This document shows, piece after piece, positions 11,425 to 23,626 of a stretch of DNA of 64,000 nt. The position numbers and the translations under genes are program-made. The stretch's first letter is position 1; each line of letters opens with the position of its first letter. The DNA is from Tetranychus cinnabarinus. Taxonomy: Eukaryota > Arthropoda > Arachnida > Trombidiformes > Tetranychidae. Location: positions 5,270,001 through 5,334,000 of the forward strand of contig WHVY01000001.1 of NCBI GenBank assembly GCA_022266195.1, read 5' to 3'. A model generated the notes under the pieces. The model was not told the origin of the DNA. It ran no database searches and saw only the letters and a list, made by a program, of their open reading frames with translations.

Positions 11425-14400
11425 ATGGCGCCAGATTATCCAATTAAATCACCTGGACTTAATGGTGATGTTAATTGTAAATTCAACTTGACTGATCTTG
11501 ACAGTCTAAGGTAAATATTCTTTGTCGGTTTTGTTTCTATTTGAACAATGCTCATACATCTTTTCTCTCGTTTTTTTCTCCTAGAAATACATTTCAGTTT
11601 CTGTCGTCTAATTATCCAAATTTTCAAAAAGATAAAATCTGTGTTGTCTCAATTATTGGTAAATCTTCAGCTGGAGCAAGAGCTTGTAAAGCAACATTAA
11701 TTGATGACTGTTTGGGTAAAAATGTTTTCAGAGGAAAATTCTGTGATAACAAAAAATTAGTTGATGAATCGGTAAGCCTTAGCTATATTAAACAAATTTA
11801 GACTTCATTTTGAACTAATCATAAAAATTACTTAATCCTCCAGGTTATCAATGTCGAAGGCTATTTTGATTCACGGAGTCGAGTTATATTTCTACATTTG
11901 ATTTCCCCATTAGATACTGACGTTTTAACTCACCTTTCTAAGATAATGGGCCATGAATTTGAGTCAAAGGTAAAACTCACTTGCCTTAAACTCATAACAA
12001 TCTCACAATCTTGTCAATTGTAATTGATTCAACAGACCGTTTACCATACTTAAATTACAAGTTATTTTAGCTACTTATTTTTCTTCTTTTTAGGGATTCT
12101 TCCAAAACTTTACCGACATTACTTTCAAAACAGCAAAAATTCTTCTGTTTATGTTCATCATCTCTCACATTGTCGTGATTGTCCACCCAACGCCACATTT
12201 TGATCTCAACTATCTTCAATTATTTAGACTATTGGATATCGCTCGAGTAAAAACTTCTCCCTTGGTATCTGAAGTTCTTCGTGATTTTCATATTTCTGAC
12301 GATTGGGTATTCAGTGGCCGCCCTTGCTCTCCTAGAGTTCTATTTGTGTTTGAAGCCTACCAAAACTCCAAGTATATAAGTGCTAACAAGCGAACTCATG
12401 AGCAACATTTAGAAGATCAAATTTATCGATTCTTGAGGAAAAGTCGCATCATAACAAATATTTGTGCCAATTCATTATTTGCCATTTGCAATCAATCAGA
12501 TTTTGTTTATATTTCTAATCAAGATCCAACCATTCGAGATGCTCATGATTTCTTGAAGAAGTTGATGCAAAAATTTTGTTCACAAGAGCAAGATAACTCT
12601 GATGTGGATCCAAAAAGTGGTAAAACTTTCTATCAATTTCTTTGGTCTCATATTTCAACAGCTTTAACAAAAGGATTTGATGATAATGTCGGTCGACATA
12701 ATGCTGTAACAGTGTTCGAGCTTCCAGTAGCTGAAGACTTTTTCTTAATTGCTGAGAAATTACACAATTTGCTATTCAACCCAGAAGATGCATCGTACAA
12801 AGATTCATTGCCTTCATTTAATCAAATGCGAAATTCACTCGATATTGACTCAAGATTCTCTGAAGCAAGGTGCAACAAAGTCTTGCCTATTGCTTTCAGC
12901 ATATATCAAGAAGGTTTACCATCTCACTATACTTCAGATTTTCACGTTCGTAAAGTGGCCCAAGCCATGCACTTTTTCACCGTTCAATCTCGTGGACCTG
13001 CTTTATATAGTTATTTGAGACGGCTGAAAGACGAGTGTGATGAATTTTGGAACAATGGTCGACAGATGTGTGAAGTTCTCAGTTTAACTGGTAATAATTG
13101 TATAAATCCTGCTCATCGAACAAAACCAGAAGACGATGATCACTATGAAGAGCTCATCTCTAAAACAGAGCCTCATTATCCAATTATGCCGCATTGCAGT
13201 GGAGTTAAGATAACTTCAGCTTGTGATTGTGGTCGTCGTCAGGCAAACCGTGAAGATCCATTTACTGTTAAAAGTGCTAACTATGATTTTTACTGTTTGT
13301 TTTCCTCAAAGTGTAATTGTAGCCACTTAGAAAGAATCGAGTTTCCAGTTTTCCAGCCAAGCACGTCCGACATAAGACCAGCTAAACTTAATCGCTTTTT
13401 TGATCGATTTGAAAATCTTGGTTTAGACTCAAGTGAAACTGAATTTGAAAGTCAACCTGGTACCGATCAAGTTTCTTTAACTGATCTATCGCAAGCATTG
13501 GTAGGAGAGCAAAGTTTGGAACCGTTTAAAAGAACCGAAGCTTCCTGTAAAGAGGATGCAAGCGGCGATAAATCTGTTGAATTGAAAAATGGGACACCAA
13601 AAGAAGTCAAAGAGCAAGACGCACCTCAACGAACTGAAGCTGATAAAGGTAAATCTACTCCATTGAAAAGTCCAAGTTTAGTTGTTGAGAATTGGGATAG
13701 TTTGGACAATAATGATGAGGATGATAAGGATGATAAGGATAATGTAAATGCTGGTGTAGCTGATGATGAAGAGGACAACGAAGAAGAAGACGATGATGAT
13801 GATGATGACGATGAAGAAGATGATGATGATGATGAAGATGAAGGAAATGATAATGGAGATAAAACGGACAAAGGTCGGGACATTCAGTTGATTATCAGAG
13901 AATATAATCGAAGTCCCCACTCAAGCGTCCTTAATCAACATTCAACAACTGAATATCTTCCTGGAATGCTTCATTCAATGTCACCTTTTGGTTTGCTGCC
14001 CAAATTTTCATCCTGGTCATTAGTTTGTCTTGGTCCATCAAGTCTTTACTCTCATAATATGGGAGTTCAGGATCAACCTGGTTTCATTTCTGGAACCAAT
14101 TTTTTATTACCATGGGATGTAACAGTTAAACTCGAGCATTCAGGTCAGCTACCTCCTCTATGGGAAGGTAAAAGACCACCAGGAATAAAGAATAAAAAAA
14201 CTCTTAAAGGTATAATTTTTGTTTTATTCATTCACCAATATTAAAATATTAATTGTTCTGTTTCCCTCAAAGATGGAACTCAATTTACTGTAAAAATTTT
14301 CATTGGAGTTGAATATGAATGCCCAAGAGGTCACAGGTTCATGTCATCTAAACCAGCAAGTGTTTTGAAGGCCAATATGGGCATTGTCAAGGAAAATGCA

Positions 14401-14833
14401 AACAGTATCGCTTCAAATGATATGCCTCTCTATGTTCCTTGTGTCTGCAGGTAATTATGATTACAAAAACTTGATTAATTTGTTTACAGCCTTTATTTTT
14501 ATTCTGAGGTAATTAATTTCTTTATTTTGTAGTCGATCTGGTAAACTATTGTATGGTCAGCTAATGAGATTGCACGTTGTCACTCCAAAAGCTCCGGTTC
14601 ATGTTACCCTCAATCCTCGAGTTCAACCTGCTCCTCCTCCTTGCCCAATATTTTCCCCTGGCAACGCTGAGCCTGTTAAATTATCACAATCAGCATATTG
14701 GGTTCTTAGGCTACCATTTGTTTATCAAGGAGATCATGGTGTTTACATGCCTTACAAAGATCGACTTGATGCCTGTCGGTTGCTTAAAGGTACCTATGGA
14801 ATATCAGATTATGTTTCAAGGGCCAAAAAATGA
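11425..14833 (+). CDS. SMG8: SMG8, nonsense-mediated mRNA decay factor
   Basis: Exons 11425-11510, 11585-11771, 11844-11969, 12094-14209, 14273-14450 and 14533-14833 join in phase to 997 codons, close to the usual SMG8 length of about 1000. The N-terminal part has the GTPase-like fold start (KICVVSIIGKSSAGARACKA) and the long helical region. A Cys-rich segment sits near residues 500-555 (CDCGRR, CNCSH). The C-terminus is diagnostic: VPCVCRSGKLLYGQLMRLHV, VTPKAPVHVTLNPRV, KLSQSAYWVLRLPFVYQGD. SMG8 binds SMG9 and restrains the SMG1 kinase, which phosphorylates UPF1 in mRNA surveillance. Around residues 690-720 there is an Asp/Glu run coded by GAT/GAA repeats; it sits in the linker before the C-terminal domain and is probably disordered. 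The ATG at 11425 is preferred because upstream sequence has no in-frame extension and exons 1-3 are needed for the conserved N-terminus. Confidence 0.95.
13765..13853 (+). repeat. GAT/GAA trinucleotide run coding an Asp/Glu tract in SMG8
   Basis: A purine-rich trinucleotide run inside SMG8 exon 4. On the opposite strand it yields a spurious poly-Ser frame. Likely length-polymorphic. Confidence 0.8.
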
Positions 14834-16262
14834 CCCAGATATTAAGGTGATTAACAGGAATCCAAACAATACTTGAATTGATCGAAATCAAATTAAGTTG
14901 ACTGAAAGTCGGGCAAAATCTTCATACAATGGATTGGCAGATTAAACTAAGATTTTCGCTCCAGTTTCAACTAAATCAGATTATCAAGTTATCAATATTT
15001 GCAGTGAATTGCAAATTATTTCGAATGCTTGATTCTAAATGAAAACGTTGCTTCATTTCAAATGAATAGAGTAATAGTCTGTTCATTGAACAAATAATCA
15101 ACTTCCTTTGGTGAAATGTGGAAACAATAAATGAAGAGGAAGAATAATTTATATTTTTTTCACACTTGTCTTTATTTTTCCCCTTCATCAATGATCGATG
15201 GGTAAACCTATTTTGAGCTAATTACACATTTCAAATTAAGATATTATTCCAATCAGAATCATATTCTACACCCAACACCTATTCCTGAGCTTTTAATGAG
15301 TTAATTTCAAAATGTGTATCAAAAAACGGTTCAAAAATTAGCTGCAAATTTATAAAATGTTCAACAATTATCTTTAATATTGGAATAAGAGGAAATTTTT
15401 TTAAATAATATTCTGGTCACAAATTTGATTCACCTTTCAAAACATTTGTAATTGATGAATGGAGAACGATTTGGTTAATCAATATTTCAAATCAACAATC
15501 GTTGATGAGGTAAATAACTTAATATTTACTTAGGTGGTTAACCATTAACGCAATCACATTGGCAATAGTTAATAACATTGAATACACTGAATGAAATGAA
15601 AACATTTCAAAGGCAATCAAGTGAGTATTTGATATTTCATTAAATAACTGATAGCAAAATATTGTTAATGTGCTTGTTTATTAAATTGTTTATTGAACAA
15701 AGTAACAAATTAAACATCTTTACACTGGCCAATTTCAAGTATTATCACTTGAGTTATTGTTAAGTATCTTATAAATGATAAATTACAATTTAACTGGCCA
15801 AGTGAACTTTAATCCTTAATTGTTACAACATATTTTCACGATAAGAAAGGCTGTAAAGCTATGGATGCAAAAATAGCAACATTGAATTTCAACATTGATT
15901 ATCTAGACAAGAAACTGATTACTTTGTAAATGTTTTCTTAGACAATAACAAGCAGAAATGGAGTCTGAATATAATTACTTAATTACATCAATTATAACAT
16001 GTTTTAATTGACTCCAGCAAATAAAGTCTACACACAAATTAATGGCAAATAAACAATTGATGTATTCACCAGTCTGCTGGTTTTATTATTTTCATTAAAG
16101 TGGATCAAATCTTTGGTCAACCATTGCCAATGAATGATTAAAATAGCTTCTCAGGATTGCCATTATGTTTGAAATAAATAGCTTCCATTGGTATCTAAAA
16201 ATTTAATCAACATAAGGAAATCAAGTTCATTTGTGTTGACAATTAAAGCAAATCAGGTTGAA
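14834..16262. other. intergenic region between SMG8 and IRS
   Basis: SMG8 3' untranslated region (an AATAAA lies near 15126) followed by AT-rich spacer. No coding or RNA gene recognised. Confidence 0.5.
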
Positions 16263-16495
16263 CCGGTAAATTTTCAAACATGGCGGTTATGTAATGTAAC
16301 TATGGTTATGACGTAATTTAAGGCGGATTAAAGTTGGAAGCACTCACTAAATCAGTGAAAAACACTGTAAACATGTACTAAAATTATTAACAGCCACACA
16401 TCTAAATGTTTTATTGTTGATGCTTCATTCTGACCAAACACAGTGTCGCTTTTTTTACTGATTGTTTACAATTAACTGTCCTTGATTGTATGTTG
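16263..16495 (+). promoter_or_regulatory. upstream element of IRS, homologous to the SMG8 one
   Basis: Block 1 (16263-16312) contains CCGGTAAATTTTC, AAACATGGCGGTTA and CTATGGTTATGACGTA. Block 2 is CACTGTAAACAT at 16363-16374. Block 3, near 16461-16495, contains GTTTACAATTAACTG and CTTGATTGTATG. Order and orientation match the SMG8 upstream region; spacing differs by 18 bp between blocks 1 and 2. TGACGTA inside block 1 also resembles a CRE half-site. Confidence 0.55.
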
Positions 16496-16598
16496 TTTTC
16501 ATTAAACTCTCATCACACATCGTCTATTTCACTTTCATCAAAACAAATCTCTTTTTTTGTGTTGTTTCACTTTCACTCTTTTTTCTTCTCTTTGGTGA

Positions 16599-18151
16599 AT
16601 GATGATTTTGAAAGCTGGTTTACTTAGATGTAAGAGAACTAAAACAATTAAAGAAAGATACTTTATCATTCTATCTGATCCAGTTGACCCCAACACCGGA
16701 CGCTTAGAATATTATGAAAGTGAAAAAAAATTTCGCCATGGATCACCTTATAAAGCTTCCATCATACTTAAAGATTGCTTCAATATAAGCCGAAAACATG
16801 GAACCAAAGAGGAGGACCACATGATATTCATTTTTACCAAGGAAGAATGTTATACACTTTATTTTGATGATGAGATACTGTTCAAGGAATGGTTAACTCT
16901 GTTGATTAAATTAACTGAACCACACGTGAACTCTTCTCGATATGAGCGAGTCTGGCAAGTCACTATACCCAAAAATCAGAATAGTGAGAGAGAAAATTTA
17001 ATCGGAACATACAGACTTTGCCTAACCAATGATAAAAAACTACACCTTGTGAAAGTTGCCCCTAATGACCCAGAACCAGTTCTTCATGAGTTACCACTCT
17101 CTTGTGTTCGACGATTTAGTCACAATAAAAAATATTTCATTGTTGAACTGGGACGTGGGGCTGCCCTTGGAGCCGGTAATTTGTGTATGTTAACAGACGA
17201 TGGAGCGACAACTCATGATATGCATGAATCCATATTGAGAATAATTGACTATCAACCTTCATTCTTATCTAATGGAGTCTCAACCAATGGCTCTTTACAG
17301 AATCTTCGGTAAGTTTAACAAATTAAGACTAACTCTTGGCTCAAGAGTGATTATTTTCTTTAACTAGTGACAGGATTTTCCAAAAATGATACAAAGAGTT
17401 GAAAAAAATCTCTAGACAATTAGTCAATAATCTTTACGCTTATAATCTTGAAGATCTTGTTTCCCTTTTACTATGATATTGAAAAAGTTCATTGACTATC
17501 TCGGAATCGACCTTCAATATCGAAAGATATTATTTTGCTTATTTATATTTAGAGATCATTCTAAATATAATTAATTTTTCGCAATTTTCTCTTTCTTTTA
17601 GAACACCAATCCATCATTCCGAGACTTCACTAAGGCCACGAAGTGCGTCCACGAGCGAGTGTTGTAGACCCATTACGTTCAGTGGACGAAGAATAAGTCG
17701 AGAAAATACAATTGGCGGATCAAGCTTCCCTCAAAACATACCCATTGGAACAGCTGCTGCAAGTGGAAACAATTGCTCAGGTCACAGCAGTGGTCAGTCA
17801 TCACAGTCACATTCTCTTACCTCTCCAAGCTCCTATTACGCTACCGTCTCTATCCGTGAAAGGTGCGACAGTTTACCTTCCAATTGTCGCCCCATGGCTA
17901 ACGAGGGTAAACCCCCTGTGTGTTATCGTCACGTTTCCACAGTCAATAGCACAAATGATAATATTAATAATAATAACTCGTCACTCTCAATCTCATGTAA
18001 TAAGCCCATTGAAGATCACCAAACACCACCATCATCGAAAGAAGATGATGCTGACGAAATAAATGGTGACTATGTACCAATGAAACCTCTTAACTTATCA
18101 TCTGCTGAGGCACTTGAGAAAAGTGTCAAGTGGTACTTTACACAATTTTGA
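16599..18151 (+). CDS. chico: insulin receptor substrate (PH-PTB adaptor), short form
   Basis: Two exons, 16599-17308 and 17602-18151, joined in phase 2, give 419 residues. The PH domain (about 5-107) has the IRS signature GRLEYYESEKKFRHGSPYKA and CFNIS. The PTB domain (about 117-218) reads VWQVTIPKN, NLIGTYRLCLTNDKKLHLVK and HDMHESIL. After it come Ser/Arg-rich 14-3-3-like sites (RPRSAST, RERCDSLPS) and a single PI3-kinase docking motif, GDYVPM (Tyr 394). IRS adaptors sit at the membrane under the insulin receptor and recruit PI3-kinase. Known IRS/Chico proteins are usually two to three times longer with several YxxM sites, so this copy is unusually small. The stop at 18149-18151 is in-frame; a further 3' exon reached by alternative splicing cannot be excluded. 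Two adjacent ATGs open the frame at 16599. Confidence 0.9.
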
Positions 18152-19526
18152 ACGCTTTGTTGGCCACTATTATTTTTTTTTGTTTTTTTTGCGCTTTTTT
18201 GCGATCTGATTTGATGTATTACAGTCAATTGAACAAAAACACAAGTAGTACTAACGGTAAATAAACTTTTATTTTTTCTTTAATCTTTTGTGTGTGTTTG
18301 TCCATCTTTTTTCTCTTCTATAGAAACACCTATCTATGCATAGTGAACTAAATGATTCGAAGCTTGTTTTTAACTCTATCAGTAATTTTATTAGACTTTT
18401 AATTACTTTTAGAATTGATAATCCTAAGAAAAAACAAAGATTGTTATTGGATAATACGTTTTACAAGTTATAAAATAAACAAAATGAGATTCCATCGATG
18501 AAATTATAATTCGATTGGGGTTAATCATCATCAGTTGTACTTTACTGGAAAACAGAAAAACAGAAATCATTCACTTTTAAGTTACACTTTCCTTTACACT
18601 TTTTTTTTATATTTGTTATTGTTGTTGTAAACAACTCACGAAAAAGGAAAGATGTTGACGCTTTTTTTTCTTCTTCTGAAATTGCCTGTTTACTTGATGT
18701 TGTTTTTGTTTTTGTTTTTGTTGTTGGCAATGATGTTAATGATGATAGTGATGACGATGACGCTGTTTTTCCTCCTCTTGGTGCATGGGCATTGACATTG
18801 AGACTTTAAGATTTTTCTAGTCTTCATTGAATAATAAAGTATTACTTTGCTTTTTCACTGATTTAATCCGTTGAACTTTTCAATTTCAGCTTTAGTGTAT
18901 TGCTTTTTTGGGGTTTGATTATTTACAATCAAATAGTGATAAATACATATTTATTTATATATCTGCTCAGTTAATTGGGTAATTAATGTCAATGTAGATG
19001 CCAGGAATAAGTTGATTTATATTTGTAAACAAGTCAGGAAAAATTAAGTTGTTTCTTTTTTCTTCTTACCTTCTATTTCTGTTAATTTGTTTTGAGTAGT
19101 TAACAAGCTAAAGTCTATTGAGATTTGCATATTTTCGAGTTTCGAATAACAAACAAGTTGAATTTCAATTTGATAGACTTTAGCTTTTACAAAATGTTTC
19201 CTTTTCAAATTGATTTAATTTCAACATTTCACAGTTTTTGATGTCACACGAAGATGGCCAAGGAAAGAAAAGTGTATTTACAATGTCTTTTTAAAGATGG
19301 TTTGATCTCAAATTGATCTCAGGGCAATTAGACAAAATTATGACGTTCCAAAAAACAATTCAAAATTCCATAAGGAAAATTCAAGCTCAATTCCAAAAAA
19401 AAAGATTTACTTTTGTCGACTCAGTCCAAAGAAAAATTTTCATTTTTCTCTTTTATAACTCGATTTTAAAACAATGACTTAACATATGGACACAGAAAAC
19501 AAAACGGGTAAAATAAATGATTGTCT
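18152..19526. other. convergent 3' regions of IRS (+) and FoxN (-)
   Basis: An AATAAA near 18260 probably ends the IRS transcript. The two genes face each other. No coding sequence seen; short low-complexity frames only. Confidence 0.5.
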
Positions 19527-21672
19527 CTATTCTCGTCCACGGCGAGTCCTCTTAATCAAAGCAATAGAGTTGACACTTGTAGGAGTTGAATTGTTTGTAC
19601 TATTAATCGATGATACGAATGAAGATGGTAATTGTGGTTGCTGAGATTGTTGGTTCTTTGATTTCTGTTCGTCTTTTGCTTTAACTTCTAAACTTCTCGA
19701 TGCCAAATTGAGCAATGCTTGAGCTCCTTTTAACCCATCTTCGTCATTAACATCAACTTTTCTTTTCACTAATACAGTTCCTCGAGTCTTTTTACCATCA
19801 TCGGTGACAATTGTAACATTTTCGATCAAATCAATTTCTTCCTTTGGTAGTTCTTCTTCTATAGTTGTTGAGGTTGTTTTCAGATTCACTTTTGAATCAA
19901 CCAACTTTTGAGCCTCGGTGAGTAATTCAATATTATGTTTCTTTGATTCACTACTTCTACTGAAATAATTATGATCGCCCGTGGGATTCATAGAAGAAGG
20001 AGAATCTGAATCATCTGTCTGATGTTTTCCATGTGGTTCACTATTTGCGAAAAAAGAGAGAAAATTTAGCAAATATTGTAATTAATATTGATCGTATTAC
20101 AAATACAAGTTTACATTTAAGTTTAAATTAATAAAATTCATTAAATTGATGCATCAGTGGTACCTTTTATTGGATTTGCCTTCTTCTGAATTATATCGAG
20201 TTAAGGTTAGCATTGATTGCGCGGCATCCGCTTCTTCAGACTCTGATGAGAAAAAACGGAAACAAAAAGAGGGAAAAGTAAGATAGTAACCAAAATAATT
20301 TGATGTTATTAGTTGAGTTGACAATCTAATATATAAACAAAAAGAACATGTTAAATTTAGGAAACATAGAAACGAGAATTCTTGTTTGGGGAAACATTTT
20401 TAGTAGTGAAGTTGTCTCTATGTTTGAAAAAAAATGAGAGAGGGAGAATGGGCTGAAGGGAGAAAGGAGAGTGTCATAATAAGCAGGGGGAGGGAGACGC
20501 ATGAAAGGGAGTAAAAAGTTAATAGGAATAGCCATTCAATTAACGATGTATAAAACGAATCGATTGGTGACATGGAAACCACATTTTGTAAATTCAAGAC
20601 TAACCTCGATTTATAATTGGAATCAATAATCTTTTGCCCAACAAAGGTGAATCTGCAAGTTGAGGTATTTGGTCAAAAGTTAAAATTTTCCTGGAGACAC
20701 TAAAAAAGATGACAGTTGAACATAAAAAATAAGAAGAAGAAATTAGAAGATATTAAAGTTTTCATGGAGTTGAAGCATGGTTGTAGTGAGCGCTTTTCGC
20801 CCTTTGAATTCTGAATAATAGCATACTTATGGCTTCGATTTGGCTTGGGCGATAACTCGTTATTTGATGTAATTTTAAAGTTTGTTTTAGCAGTTGACAT
20901 GTAAGGATAAATGTGAGCTGGGGTCCGTCTAACTGCTTGTAGTAAATTAGGCCTCAATTCAGGGTCTACACACCATAATGAGCCTTTACCGACAATCTGG
21001 ATCAGAGTAAAGAAAACCAAGTTTTAAATTTACAACTAAACACAAAACATTGTAATGGTTGTAAAAAGGATTAATTTAGCTAATGATAAAACTATTGTCT
21101 AGAACTGTGAAAAAAGTTTGATATCTCACTGGAAGTTCGTCTTTTCCTTTGTCCAATTTCTTGAAACATTTGTTCAACGATAAATTATGTCTAACAGTAT
21201 TTTTCCATCCGCTCGGCGAATTTTGATAGTAAGGGAAATGTTCAACAATCCATGCATAGATATCCTTAACTGGCAATGCTTTATTAGGCGATGATTCAAT
21301 AGCCATGAAAATGAGGGAGCTGAAAGAGTAGGGTGGTTTGGCATGAATATGTATTTTAGGATTGTATGGCACCGGTGGAACTGAACAAGGAAGATTTGTT
21401 TCGTCTTTATTGGAGCCATCAGGAGAAGAGCATACATCATCAGGGTAAACATTCTCGTCCTCTTCTTTTATGAAATGTACAATATTATCCTTCACATCAC
21501 TAGTAACTGTCATACTTTTCAGCAGATTCCGATCTTGAAGCCAGGTTAAATTCGTAAGATCATCGTTATCATCAACATTGTAACTATTTACTGTTCCAAC
21601 TTCAATACTAACGCCTCTCTCATCATCCAGATCGGAGTCACTTTTTTTATTATTATTATCAATGAGTCCCAT
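19527..21672 (-). CDS. CHES-1-like: FoxN2/3-type forkhead transcription factor
   Basis: Reverse-strand exons 21672-21130, 20996-20827, 20699-20605, 20242-20164 and 20040-19527 join in phase to 466 residues. The forkhead domain (about 112-203) reads KPPYSFSSLIFMAIESSPNK, WKNTVRHNLSLNKCFKKLDK and, across the first intron, GKGSLWCVDPELRPNLLQA. That spliced wing is typical of FoxN2/FoxN3 (checkpoint suppressor 1). The upstream motif LTNLTWLQDRNLLKSM also fits this subfamily. The acidic N-terminus and the Ser/Gln-rich C-terminus (ending in a basic KRTRRGRE) are unassigned. It is a nuclear DNA-binding regulator. The start ATG at 21672 opens a conserved-looking acidic leader; a 5' untranslated exon may lie further right. 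Confidence 0.93.
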
Positions 21673-23626
21673 TTTAGAACTTTAGATGGTCTAAAGATGT
21701 CAGAGATTAACAGAAATGGTGAGTAACAACGGCAAAATCAAGAAAAAATAAAATAAAAACAAGAAATAGTACAATTTGCTATTGTTTTGGCGACGGTCAG
21801 AATAAAATATCAACAAATGATATCACCAACTATCCAAATCTCGAAAAGATCAATCCAATATCTGATATTCAATTTAACCGCCAAATATAAAAATTCTATT
21901 AAAACACTGTGACTAAATGTTCGAACTTAGTCGTTAATCAAAAAGATATAAATCACACACAGGTCAATCATCGATGCAAGAATAAAGAATCTGAATAGTT
22001 AACCAGAATTTGCATAATTTGCTCAGTATTGGCAAAAAGTTTAGAACGCTAAAAGGCGGTAAAAAAATCAAGAAATGAACGCTTGAACCTCCACTTTTTG
22101 GGCTAATTTTCATCTTCAAATGTTTCAATTAACTAAAATTAATCAAATTAATTTCAATCAATTTTTAAAATAAGATAAATGAGTTATTAAATAAAAACTG
22201 AGATCTCTAGACTCATGTTTAGAGACGCAAACACTGCTGGCAAAAATTTTTGCTTCTGTATTACAATTGTAAGCTACTGTTGTAAAAGAATCGGAAAAGG
22301 AAGGTTTTCATGAAAAACAATTTTCGACTTTTTTAGGCAAAAAAGGCTTTAAAGGGTCAGAGATTCATTTTGGTCAAGATTTGTATTTCACAAATAACTA
22401 GAACGATAAAAAGTCCTAGCTATTGGCTTATCACTGACTTCCATGGAAACAACTGTATATTTGCTTAGTTTGAGCTCAACATCTCTGTTTTTATCAATCC
22501 CAATAGATGCACACTGGACACATTGATAATTGCAAATATTTCAAGATGAAATCATTTGACTCTTTAACTGGAAATTCGGGAAAAGCCAAAATTAATATCT
22601 GACTCATTAGTGTTTTTTGGTAAAAAGTTGAAAATTTTTGTTTCACCTGAAGACGCTTACTTATGACTTTCAGTTGTAAACAGTATTGAGTACAAGTGTT
22701 CGGAAAATTACAAATGATAAAAGGCACTTCTACCAGAACATGTCAGGGTAATTACCAGGGCTTTTCGTCTTCTTTGCATTTATTGACTCAACAGCGTACT
22801 CGCCGAGATCAAGCCTATGAAGTCATTTTTATCAAAGCCAAAGACTTCATGTAAATGCATATTTTGTTGCTTCATTTCTTTTTTCAATTTTATCTCTTGA
22901 TTTGTGCTGATAAAAAGTATACAGTTTTATATAATTTTTTGTTTCATAATATTCTGTGTTGAAAATGTTGACACACCCCTGATTATGAAAGCCCAGATGA
23001 AGCGTATGGAAATATCTGATGATTGAAAATCCAAAAGATTATCAATCCTCTAAACAAATTGATCTCATGCATTGATTTCAAAGTATCAACTCACGTAGAC
23101 ATTTATCTGATAATAAATTGCAACTTTGTTTTACAGTTGAGTTGGATTAGCATATACTGTGTGTCCCAGAACTTCCATCATGGAACCAAATTAAAGACAT
23201 TCAATTGAATTTTCTCTCCATCAAGAAACTAATCAAAATAATGATAAAATCGAAATCTTACAAGTTATTTCATTCTGAAAACATATCATTATTTGTAGCC
23301 TAATATTATAATATGTTAGCCTAATATGTTAACCTACCTTTTGTTGAACTTATTTTGATCCGATTTTTCCACCGTTTATGGTCCAGATAGATTTGATTCA
23401 AAGAATCTTTGGTGCTATCTTTTCATATTTATCCAAAGTGGACTTAATCAAATGATAATCAAGGATATTGTTAGCTTTTAGTTTCCCCTTAAAGTCATTC
23501 CGTGATGAATCTTTTTAGGCATTTATTAGTAAAATAAAATGAAAAATATGAGCGAGCTACAAGTCAAACCAAATAATGATTATGGTTGAAGCTCTACTTA
23601 AATCAATCAGAAGAGGGCAAAATTAG
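21673..23626. other. FoxN upstream region and KLF 3' flank
   Basis: AT-rich. It holds the presumed FoxN promoter on the reverse strand and the KLF 3' end. A perfect 14-bp palindrome (GCAAAAATTTTTGC) lies near 22240. No gene recognised. Confidence 0.45.

Noticed and set aside
13626..13920. Reverse-strand poly-Ser and Ile-rich frames
   Set aside because: Antisense shadows of the Asp/Glu tract in SMG8.
12151..14244. SMG8 as a single-exon gene starting at 12151
   Set aside because: The conserved N-terminus lies in three upstream exons with phase-matched splice sites, and the true C-terminus in two further exons.
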